NCBI GenBank assembly: GCA_030490835.1
Contig: CM059977.1
Location: 18,519,335-18,583,334, forward strand
DNA length: 64,000 nt
Direction: 5' to 3'
Source of the DNA: Annona cherimola
Taxonomy: Eukaryota > Streptophyta > Magnoliopsida > Magnoliales > Annonaceae
How positions within the stretch are numbered: the first letter of the stretch is position 1; each line of letters starts with the position of its first letter. The notes below the pieces were generated by a model that worked only from the letters and a program-made list of their open reading frames with translations, was not told where the DNA came from and made no database searches. Of this stretch, positions 1 to 10,095 are shown one piece after another. The translations under genes and the position numbers were made by a program.

Positions 1-1390
1 TTCATTATTAATATGTCTATACATTTATTAATAAAAAAATATGTCTCTACATTTGATAGATTATTCTTAAATGTTTACTTATAAGAGAAAAGAAAGTCAA
101 TAGGAGCGAAGATAATACTAAAGTGAAATAAATAATAATTATAAAATTGATAATGAAAGTATAATATTTTATTGTGAAAAACATAACGCTAGACTAGAAA
201 ATATTTTACTAAGTACATTAAGGGAACTATTTTTTTTTATTCTTGTATTTACAATTCAACTCAAGTACATGATATAATTTGTCATAAATACAGATTTCAA
301 TCTTAACTACACTAGTGTAAATCTAATAAATTTTTAACCAAGTAACTACGAAGATATTACTTTGAAAAATAAGAGATTAACTCTGAACCAAACCCGAAGA
401 CGGGACCTCTCGCGCTAAACTAAAGATGAGACTCTTGTCAACCGTGTTAGTAACGTTTTTGATATGATGTTTTCGAATAATTTTAGTTTCCTACCCACGG
501 GGAACTTTCATCGATATGATGTTTAGATTCCTAGATAAACAGAAGACTTCTAAGCAAGTTGAAGGGATTGGATTTTATCCAATCATCACCTGTAACTTAA
601 AACCATAGAAAGACTGTCATCGAAAAAAAAAAAAAGCCATAAAAAGGCGTATGGAATCACGGAATCGATTACATTGCGTCCCATCCCTTTTAAAATAATT
701 AAAAAACCGTCTGCATGCGTACAAGATATTCGGTTTCCCGCGGGTTCGGTGGGCTCACGCAATCATCCGACCGCTAGCCATCCGACGCCAACGGAAGTTC
801 AAAATCCAAATGCCATGGCCCACTCGCGGATATTCTCCTAATTGAAATCCAAAAACCTAATCCGAACTTGGGACGCTCTATTTATAATTTCAGGCTTGTT
901 GCCCATAAATTCTGCTCTAAATCTTGTTTCAGACTCTTCCCAATGACCGACCCAGTGCTCCATAATTGTCATTCAGTCCTAATCGACGAATGGTCTTTGA
1001 TACGATGGCCCCTTCAATCAATCACGGCCCACTCCATCAGGGGTCGAAACAAACCTCTTACACATCTAACACAAACACCTGTGGAGTCGAGTAGATAACG
1101 CCTTTTAACATTCTTAAATTTTGATTACCACTCGAAAGGATATCATTTGAATCATTTCTATCCACCTTTCTCGAACATCTCAATGCGGGAAACGATCAGC
1201 ATTCTTTGTTCTCCTTCTCATTTTTTCCCCTACCACAATCAGTTGAAAGAACTTATTTTATATCCGAAGCGCAAAGTCAGAACAGTCCGTTGCAACGAAG
1301 CTTAAGGCACGTAGACACCTTACCTAATGGACCCATATTATATTTATGAACAGTTTTATATGCTGCAAGGTAATAGTTACGTATTTGCAA

Positions 1391-1420
1391 GCGCGCGCGC
1401 TCTCTCTCTCTCTCTCTCTC
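1391..1420. repeat. (GC)n-(CT)n microsatellite
   Basis: Five GC dinucleotides are followed directly by ten TC dinucleotides. Confidence 0.9.
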
Positions 1421-2059
1421 ATGTGGACTCTTTCGTGAATGTTTGCAACCAAATGCTAACCAAGACTAGCTGCAAAAACCTTAGTGCAGAATTCAATTTT
1501 CCTTCATTTCACTGTTTCTAAGCTGGAGAGATACCTCCATGCATTTTAATTTATGGCTATAGACAGTTCCCAACAAGCAGGGAAATTCGCCTATGGACCA
1601 ACCATCATTATCGCGGCTCCAAACATTTTGGGCTTATCACTGCATACAAGTACCTAAGCATGTTGGCTACATGGGCATATAGAAAAAATTTTAAGAGCAA
1701 GACAGCGGGAAATTTGGCCCCACTTGCGTAATATGAAGTCGTCATGTTATCCGCTTACCATAAGCGCATCTCCATTCGCTGCACAGTTCTCACTTTCAAG
1801 TACTTACACCTACATATCTTCTCAACTTTAGCGATTAAACGCAAAAGCATACGACATCGATGAGCATCCGCATGTTCTCATCCTTGAAATTCTCTTTCCT
1901 TTCGCAGCCACGATGATCAGCTTACACGCTTCAATAGGAGTTACGCTTTCCGTCCGTCCCTTAAAAAGTACAGGGTTATCCCAGGTCTGTTGTGTAAGGG
2001 GCTGAGCTGAGTGAGAGACCTGCTTATTGAATTAGCTTTTGGGATTAAGAAATACCTGT

Positions 2060-2452
2060 AAGTGTGTTTGGCATTATCATAAACTTATCAATTTAAAGCT
2101 TTTCGTTCTTTATAATTTTATTTTTAATTTCCTCTTATATAACGATTTTACTTTTCAATTATATATTTCTCCATAATTACTCGTGCAATTTCTTTACATA
2201 TTTTAACTTTAGGATTGTTTTTTACTGTAAAATTTTTCACTCTTTATATCTGCTTTATTTTTTAATTATTTGTTCACATCATATGCAATTACCTTATTTT
2301 TCAATTATTTCTATATAATTGCCTATACAATGAACCTATCTATTTTAGCTTTATTCATTTTACTCCTTATCAATACCTCTATTATATAACGTCATTTTTT
2401 ACTAATTCAAAAATTTTTCATCTAAAAGTTTTATCATTTTCCAAATACACCC
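2060..2452. mobile_element. Tourist-like MITE (TGTTTGG family)
   Basis: The left end AGTGTGTTTGG faces a right end CCAAATACACCC followed by TTA. The interior carries the family pattern: TTTAATTATTT, CTATACAA, CTATCTATTTTAGCTTTATT and TAAAAGTTTTATC blocks. It lies in the opposite orientation to most other copies. The left target duplication is not clean. Confidence 0.6.
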
Positions 2453-2694
2453 TTATTTTCTCTATTTATCATTAGTTTTATCATATCACATAACTTCACA
2501 CATAATAATATTTTAGAAAATTGAATCATAAGCTGAAAATTTTTATACCGGTTTAGGTATAATTGTTTCAGTTGTTTGTTGTAACCAATTTGGAACTTGA
2601 TAATATAATAGGATACAAAAATTTTATTATTAACTATATGTATTTTATTAAAACTTAACCACCTATTAAAAATACATCATATTTTTTATATTAA

Positions 2695-2968
2695 GGGGGT
2701 ATGTTTGGAAAGTGACAAACTTTTATATGAAAAATTTTCGATATAAAAATTTTTAAATTGGTAAAAAAATAATGTTATATGATAAGGATAATATGAAAAC
2801 TAAAGAAAATAAAATTAAAATAGATAAGTTAGCTATATTGATAGTTGTGTACAAATGATTAAAAAGTATGGTACTGTATGGGAAAATAAAAAAAATTAAT
2901 TAAAAAATAAAATAATTATAGAGATTTAAAAATTTTATATTAAAAAGTTTTTATGTTTACGGGACACG
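2695..2968. mobile_element. Tourist-like MITE, degraded right end
   Basis: It starts GGGGGTATGTTTGG right after TTA(A). The interior matches the family (TGATAAGGATAAT, AAAATAGATAAGTTAG, ATAGTTGTGTACAAATGAT). The right terminus is diverged, so the end coordinate is approximate. Confidence 0.5.
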
Positions 2969-3611
2969 CTCGTATCAGGCTGGTGGTGTACCTAATTGTA
3001 CGATGGGTATTCTAGCTACTATGCGTTTATACTCGATTACGCGCAGTGATAGCCTAGCATAGTTATTAAAAGCAACCGTAATTATTGCTACTATACCAGA
3101 AAATTTAACGCGCACTTTTTGTGGACGCCCGTTGCATGGATTTTGCTTTTCATTCTTTGAATCGAGCCCAGTTCCAGGGCTTGTTCCATCTGGCTGCATA
3201 AGCACCCAACACTGCCGTAAGTCTAAGTAGCTGTTTATAGACATGATAAAGGTATAATGAAAATACAGTAAAAATAGAAAAGTAATTGTAAAAGAAATAT
3301 ACGAAGAAATATTAGAATACGAGAATATATATGAAAAAATAGAATAATTGAGTAATTAATGACACTAACTTCTTTCATTTTCCATTCCCTACTCTCGACT
3401 TAGTAGTCAGGATAAAATAATTCCACCCAATATTCAAGAGCTTTACATAGGCATGTTGTTTGGGTTGGGTTGTTACCACCAATTTCTAAAATGCCACTAC
3501 AAATCCCAAAGATTATCTAGTTGAGTAGGATCAGGTTAATACAACCATCCCGGCTACGACAAACGCGCCGGCACCGCGTTCAAATCCAACGTGCCTAAGT
3601 TAAAGATTTCC

Positions 3612-3625
3612 AGTCAACGTTGACT
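3612..3625. promoter_or_regulatory. Inverted pair of W-box motifs upstream of 4CL
   Basis: AGTCAACGTTGACT is a perfect palindrome made of two TTGACT W-boxes head to head, about 465 bp before the 4CL start codon. W-boxes are WRKY-factor sites; use here is inferred from position and sequence only. Confidence 0.45.
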
Positions 3626-3638
3626 CATCTCCACCCTC

Positions 3639-3645
3639 ACCAACC
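3639..3645 (+). promoter_or_regulatory. AC-II element (ACCAACC), distal
   Basis: This is an exact ACCAACC. AC elements are the MYB-binding motifs of phenylpropanoid promoters (PAL, 4CL, CCR). It is one of two exact copies upstream of this 4CL gene. Confidence 0.5.
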
Positions 3646-3702
3646 GCGATGCTGAATAAAACAGCTGCTGAATTGCCAAAAAAAAAAAAAAACAGAAATC
3701 GC

Positions 3703-3726
3703 CACGTGGATTTACTGCGGCACGTG
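3703..3726. promoter_or_regulatory. Two G-boxes (CACGTG) in the 4CL promoter
   Basis: CACGTG occurs at 3703-3708 and again at 3721-3726. These are potential bZIP/bHLH sites. The spacing of 18 bp, about two helical turns, places them on the same face. Confidence 0.45.
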
Positions 3727-3902
3727 TGAGCCACAGCATCCCAAAGCAACGAAGGAGAATGCTCATGAAAGCAGCGAACATCAAAAACATAAACGGCGAC
3801 ATCGATTTGGCCCGGTTATCGAGTCTCTGACTTACTCTAGCGCGGATGTTCGCACATTTTCGCACGCGCGAATGAGTAAACCTGCCCCCGGCGAATCTTC
3901 TT

Positions 3903-3909
3903 ACCAACC
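3903..3909 (+). promoter_or_regulatory. AC-II element (ACCAACC), proximal
   Basis: This second exact ACCAACC lies about 80 bp upstream of the candidate TATA box. That position is typical for lignin-pathway MYB control of 4CL genes. Confidence 0.55.
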
Positions 3910-3985
3910 CTCCTACTAAAGCCCATGGACATGGACCGCTTCGGGGACGACCTCACCCACCCCAGGCCCGGCGAGCACTTCTCGC

Positions 3986-3991
3986 TATATA
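3986..3991 (+). promoter_or_regulatory. Candidate TATA box of 4CL
   Basis: TATATA within CGCTATATATGTAG lies about 100 bp before the start codon. A transcription start near 4015-4025 would give a 5' leader of roughly 70 nt, which is C-rich and has no upstream ATG. Confidence 0.55.
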
Positions 3992-4089
3992 TGTAGCTCG
4001 AATTCCACCCCATTCATCAGCATTTCCAAAATCTACCAAAAAGCTCCCTAATTCCACAATCCGATCCCTCTCCCAAGTCCAAACCTGCC

Positions 4090-7000
4090 ATGGAAACCGT
4101 AAGCGACTATGTCTACCGCTCGAAGCTCCCCGACATCTACATCCCTTCGCACCTCCCACTGCACTCCTACTGCTTTGAGAACCTGCACCACGTTCGGACC
4201 CGTCCGTGCCTCATCAACGGCGCGAACGGAGACATCTATACCTACGAGGATGTCGACCTCATATCTCGCAGAGTCGCGGCCGGCCTCAGCAAAATGGGCA
4301 TCCAACAGGGCCACGTGATCATGCTCTTGCTCCCCAATTCCCCTGAGTTCGTCTTCGCCTTCCTCGGTGCATCCCGCCTTGGCGCTGTGGCCACCACCTC
4401 AAACCCTTTCTTCACCGCCAACGAGATCAGGAAGCAAGTCAAAGCCTCCAACGCTCGACTCATCGTCACGCTGGCGTGCTGCGCCGAGAAGGTGAGAGAC
4501 CTTGCCCATGAGCACGGCGTGAAGATCGTGTGCGTGGATTCCCCGCCCGACGGATGCGCCCATTTCTCGGAGCTGAAAGAGGCGGGCGAGAACGACGTGC
4601 CGGACGTCGACATCCACCCCGACGATGTGGTGGCGCTTCCGTACTCCTCGGGCACGACGGGGTTGCCGAAGGGCGTCATGCTCACGCACCGAGGGCTGAT
4701 CACGAGCGTAGCCCAGCAGGTGGACGGAGAGAATCCCAACTTGCACTTCCGCAGCGAAGACGTGTTGCTCTGCGTCTTGCCTATGTTCCACATCTACTCG
4801 CTCAACTCCGTGCTGCTCTGCGGGCTGAGGGCCGGCGCGGCGATACTCATCATGCAGAAGTTCGAGCTGGTGGCGCTTCTGGAGCTGGTGGAGAGGTACA
4901 AGGTGAGCATCGCGCCATTCGTGCCGCCCATCATCTTGGCCATTGCCAAGAACCCGGTGGTCGACAAATACGATCTGTCGTCGATACGGATAGTCATGTC
5001 CGGCGCTGCGCCGATGGGGAAGGAGCTCGAGGATTCTGTTCGAGCCAAGCTCACCAATGCAACTCTCGGGCAGGTATAGATTTTTTTTTAATTTTTTTTT
5101 TTCTTTTTCTGGTTATTCTTACTAGCTCCTTATTTTATGATTTTGATTGAATTAATTTCGGAAGAGGATTTGCTCATGAATGGTACGCACCAGAAAAAAT
5201 CGATGAATATTTATCGAAATTTCAAACAGACCCATGCCTTTGGCACGCATTTGCCGACGACCGGACGGTTAAGATCGTAGAGAAGATAACAAATAAACCA
5301 TGCAAAGATGACATGTTTTATGCGTGCGTGTGGTACTTTCCCTATCTACCCCCACCAACTTCCTGCTGTCGTGTGCATGGATGAATGGGCCCACCATTTT
5401 TCCATCGTTTTTTCAACGGTAGATGAGAAGAAAATGACACGTTGATCAGATCACGGGATTAAAACTGGTTGGTAGGTAGGGGTTTGATTATCTTCCTTGA
5501 CTGTTCCAATATACATTTCCAAAATCTTCTGCCGCGTTGCAAAACGCAAAGGGTGTGAAATGTGAATTGCATTATTATGTATTCGCAAGTGTAACATACC
5601 ACTTTCATCGAATCCTTGCCTTTTTGCTGTCCATTTTTCAGCGACTATATACCATGCTTATATGTGAAGACAAAAGCTAAGTTTCAGAGTATCCGGCTTA
5701 CCCATGACATAAGAACCAATGCGGGTACCTTTATATATATGCCGCTGAAACTATTTCAAAATTTAAAATTTTGATCTGAAAAAATTTAATTTAATTATTA
5801 TGTTTAACATTATTTACTTATGCAGAAGATTAAGTTTCATCCAAATTAAGTATGTTTATGAGCCACATTTGTTCAAATATATATATATATATATATATTG
5901 ATGTGTAAATTATGAAAAATATCTAAATCTGTTTACACATGTATTAGAATGTAATACTACTTACGAAATCTTTTATTCAAATAAAAATGATATTTTGGAC
6001 GGTTTAGATGTCGAAAATACTACTTTAAAATTATTATTTTAATATTTTTCATAATTTACACATCAATATATATTTTCAAACAAATGGTTGCCCAAAACAT
6101 ATTTGGTTGAGATGAAATTTGATTCTCTAGATAAACAAATTATGTTAAACATAATAAATAAATTAGATTTCCATCAAGTATCAAAATCTTAGAATTTAAA
6201 TGGGTTACATGAGTCCACTTTTACGTAACCTGATACATAAAAGCAGAATCCATATAGATGTATGTACACATTTTTTGAAAAATCTTTCAGCATATATTTA
6301 TATATATAAAAATTAAATGCAATTGTCTAGTTAAGAAATTTTTTTACTCTTTTAAATTCTAACCTGCGGTAAATCGCTAACATGGGGTAGCTGTAAAATA
6401 CTGACCTTGCGTTCAGGCAACGCTCAAAAAGATTGGAAATGACATGCATGGCGTTGTAGCAATGCGTACCAAGTATCTATCATGGATTCTTTCTATATAC
6501 TTAATTAATTAATTTGCCGATTTTAAGGCTCATTAGTTTTGGAGATTTACCAAAGGAACTGGATTTGTGGCAGGGTTATGGTATGACTGAGGCCGGTCCG
6601 GTGCTATCCATGTGCCTGGCTTTTGCTAAGGAACCATTCCAGATAAAATCTGGGTCGTGTGGAACCGTGGTCAGAAATGCTGAGTTGAAGATCGTCGATC
6701 CCGAAACTGGAGCTTCTCAGCCACGAAATCAACCTGGCGAGATCTGTATTAGAGGGTCCCAAATCATGAAAGGTAACTCTTCTTAATTCTATTTCTTTCA
6801 TCAACTCATCGCAGGAAAGAAAAGTAGAGTGTTAGCTAGCTTTCCGTTTAGGCATCGTATGCTATTATTAAATTATTCAAGATTCTAGATTAATATCATG
6901 GCTAATTAATTAATAAAACGGGAGCGACGGGGGGACACGAATTAATTATTTTGAAAATTAGAAAGATTAAAGCTTATATTTCTCTTATACATTTCTTGAT

Positions 7001-8793
7001 TAATAACAAGGAATAAAATGAAAATGATCATAGTGCGTAGTAAGTGGACCTAGCTATAAATAAAATTACTACTAAAATAACGAGACTTGCACATATGTGA
7101 TTGATCAAGAAAATTGCAAGTATATTGGTGAAGGCTAATAAATACTAATTAAATTAAATCAATAACGATTCAACGTTTGGAATTGGCGATTATCTGCCAT
7201 GCCAACCGCCCAACAAACATCAAAAGTATATACGTTTTACTCTTCAGACATTTCCGAAGTCGTGTGACATGTGGAAATCCTAACCATGTCGACATGTACT
7301 AAAAGTCAATTTTAGGTTGTCCGCAACTTCGCCTCCAGCTGGCTAATCTATCATTCGCCCATCCACACGTTCGAGACTTATCTGAGAAGAATATATTAGC
7401 AGCAGTTTTTGTTTTTTATACTTCTATAAAATTACTTCCAATCCAATTTCGAGAAATGAAATTTTTATAAAAGTCTTGGTATTATTTGTATTTGCCATTT
7501 TTGTTCCAATCTTTTGCAAATTTCTCCCATATAACTATATATGAAAACTCATCGAATAACAGTGTGGGTCCGACTTCAATTGTTTCTTAAATTAGTATTA
7601 CATATGCTGTAACATCTGATATTACAAATTAGTTTTATTCACAACTCTTATCATGATGAGACATTTTTGTAAGTATTCCTAGACTCAAGAGACCAACCCT
7701 AAAAACCTCCAATTATTAGGCAGAAACTTACAAAGGAATACAAACTCTCGACAAAAACCGCATGAGTTGAGTTTCAAATCTCGATAGACAGCATACAAAA
7801 ATTCCGCTGCCACCAAATGGGATAGGACCCATTTGGCCGGTCCGAGTTCAACTTCTAAGTATGGTAACATGATAAAAAAATTATATATTAGAAATTTTCA
7901 CTAATGACAATCAAGATTAGATTATGAAGACTCTAGGATATCATTAGATAGCTCTTAGCCAAGTATAGGCAAGGCATAAAATCCAATTGTTTCTGCAAAC
8001 AAAGTAATTAATTTAATAATTGAGAAGCAAATGAAGATAGTGGTGAAAAATAAAGTGTGTCGAAATGCCAAATCGATCCGATCCAGATGAGGAAATGACT
8101 AATAGGAAAGGAAACAAAATTGATGTCTGCAGGCTATCTCAACGATCCGGAGTCCACCAAAACTACCATCGATAAAGATGGATGGCTGCACACGGGAGAC
8201 GTGGGGTACGTCGATGACGACGACGAGATCTTCATCGTCGATAGATTGAAAGAGATCATCAAATACAAGGGATTCCAGGTGGCCCCAGCTGAGCTGGAGG
8301 CCATGCTCCTCGCCTGTCCTAGAATTGCAGACGCAGCTGTTGTTGGGTAAGCTCCCAATATTGCCAACTTCTGATGATATATGACCATCATGCATGATTA
8401 CGGCTGGGCCTGGGATTTCAAATTTAATTGTTGGGCTATGCAATCGACAGGATGAAAGATGAAATGGTTGGCGAAATCCCAGTTGCATTCGTAGTCAAAT
8501 CCAACGGGTCCTCAATCACAGAGGAAGAAATCAAGCGCTACATCGCAGAACAGGTACGCACGTAAATAATTTTTAATTTGTTTTGTTTCCAGTTGTGTAG
8601 TACTCCCTTTGGAAGCGAAGTTGTCGAGTATTATATCAAATGATGCTGTGAGTAATTAAATTCACGAATTCAACTGTAGGTTGTTTTCTACAAAAAGGTG
8701 CACCGCGTCTTCTTCATCGATGCCGTTCCCAAGGCTCCGTCCGGCAAGATACTAAGAAAGGACTTGAGGGCCAAGCTGACAGCTTTCAAGTAG
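4090..8793 (+). CDS. 4CL: 4-coumarate:CoA ligase, five exons
   Basis: This is an ATP-dependent CoA ligase of the ANL superfamily that activates p-coumarate, caffeate and ferulate to CoA thioesters at the branch to lignin and flavonoids. It is probably cytosolic, since the C-terminus (AFK) lacks a peroxisomal SKL. Exons placed by eye: 4090-5073, 6574-6772, 8133-8346, 8451-8553 and 8680-8793. They total 1614 nt, 537 aa, which is normal for 4CL, and all four introns are GT-AG. Box I (AMP binding) [10 protein letters not shown] is at residues 186-195 and box II GEICIRG at 383-389. Substrate-pocket residues sit in MFHIYSLNS (232-240), and [13 protein letters not shown] opens exon 2 at residue 329. 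The adenylation lysine lies in PSGKILRK near residue 523. Exon 1 is distinctly GC-rich. Intron 1 (1.5 kb) holds a large inverted repeat. The start was chosen because it gives the usual short 4CL N-terminus before the PDIYIP motif. Confidence 0.95.
5722..6230. repeat. Long imperfect inverted repeat (foldback MITE) in 4CL intron 1
   Basis: Two arms of about 230 nt are inverted copies. TGATGTGTAAATTATGAAAA (about 5900-5919) is matched by its complement near 6045-6065. TTATTATGTTTAACAT (about 5798) is matched inverted near 6144-6160, and AAAATTTTGAT inverted near 6180. The outer ends GGTACC and GTAACC face each other. An (AT)n run at 5875-5899 sits inside the left arm. It encodes nothing. Confidence 0.75.
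6773..8132 (+). other. 4CL intron 2 (1.36 kb)
   Basis: The donor GTAACT is at 6773 and the acceptor TGCAG ends at 8132. It is AT-rich with no recognised element; the open frame on the minus strand near 7685-7870 has no supporting motif. Confidence 0.6.
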
Positions 8794-9614
8794 TTCCGAT
8801 CGACTACCAATCGACGCGATGGGAAATCCAGATCCCACCCAATTGGTGGGATTCCCAAATCAAGTTAATGGATACCGCTTTGCTTTTTCTTCTTTTTTTT
8901 TTCGGTCGATTGTATCGTATATAATATTCCAATATGATTTTTTTTTAATAACAAATAGCTCCTATGGGGACAAAATTTGTGGAAGATGTTTCGTTGTAAT
9001 ATCAATTTCAAAAGATAAGTGAACTGTATCGTGTTACATGCCTACCTAAATTGTCAATTATATATCTACTGTCAATCGAAAAAAAAAATATTGAACGGTA
9101 GTTTTTTAACACAAATGCCGCAATATCTAATTGTGGACCACTTTCATGTCTGTTTTGATTTTTTAATTTTTAATTTGATAAGGGCCTGCTGGGAATCATA
9201 CAGAGGTAATAGGAAAGAGGGATTGTTGTATACGGGGGAGGGAGAAATTCTCTCTCACTCCATCCGATGGGACAAATATTAGATGGACCCAAAAGGCAAT
9301 CTTGCATGTTTGAGACCCACCTCAGGAATCATTCTCTTCTTTGGGTGTAACTTAGGTTAATGAACCCGCAAGCCGGCCAATCTCACTTGCTTTTGGTAGA
9401 TTTAGGAATAAATCAACACTTGGGATAGAAAATTCTGACGAACTTGTGAAGACCCATTCAGCCGATATTCGGTCCCTTGACATAAACATTAATTTAACTT
9501 TACATAACAAAATTTTTAATTTACTTTTTTTTTTGCTTAGAACTTCTAAGGCGTAGCTTCACTTTTCCATAGTATTTTCCCCTTTCATGCGTTTAATTGA
9601 ATAACTAAAAAATT

Positions 9615-9649
<35 letters not shown>

Positions 9650-10095
9650 AATTTAATGAAAACCACATCCAAAAGCCTCTCTCGTCGTTTTCCTTGACTG
9701 AAGCAGCTTGGTATATATTTTAGAATTGTTTTGTTCAATTTTATATTATTCTGAACTTTTTTGGCCTCACATAACTACTCACAAATGTATTTAGCTTCCA
9801 CAAAGAGGGAAAGATGTAGCTGTTAAGCAAAGTTCAGCTGATTAGTTAGTTTATTGTAGAGAAGTCCTTCCCTTCCACGTAAATCTTTTTAAGACTGAGG
9901 TCACATCGCACATGATTTCTGGGTTGTCCACACCATTACCCACTTCTTAGGCTCAAGAACACTGCATGAGGAAACACATAATCGCTGATTTCATAGATAA
10001 AGAGAGAAATGGGGTTACACCTCAGGTATAAGACGCCAATTTCCAACAGCAGCAGATACAGAACACGGAGAGGGATATGTGATTCAATTGAACAG
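8794..10095. other. 4CL 3' flank and convergent intergenic region
   Basis: It holds the 3' UTR of 4CL and, at the far end, the 3' UTR of the convergently transcribed small zinc-finger gene. A (CT)n run lies at about 9619-9648. No further coding sequence was recognised. Confidence 0.55.
9619..9648. repeat. (CT)n microsatellite
   Basis: About fifteen uninterrupted CT dinucleotides. Confidence 0.9.

Larger units (their letters stand above)
1..3600. other. Intergenic region left of 4CL
   Basis: No coding exon was recognised here on either strand; the short open frames lack family motifs and splice context. The stretch contains a GC then CT microsatellite (about 1391-1420), two Tourist-like MITEs (listed separately), and AT-rich filler. 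About 3250-3400 has the A-rich, TATGAAAA-like composition of the MITE family but no clear termini. Confidence 0.6.

Noticed and set aside
4530..5150. 206-codon frame overlapping 4CL exon 1 (and several minus-strand frames there)
   Set aside because: These are shadow frames created by the GC-rich third positions of the real 4CL exon.
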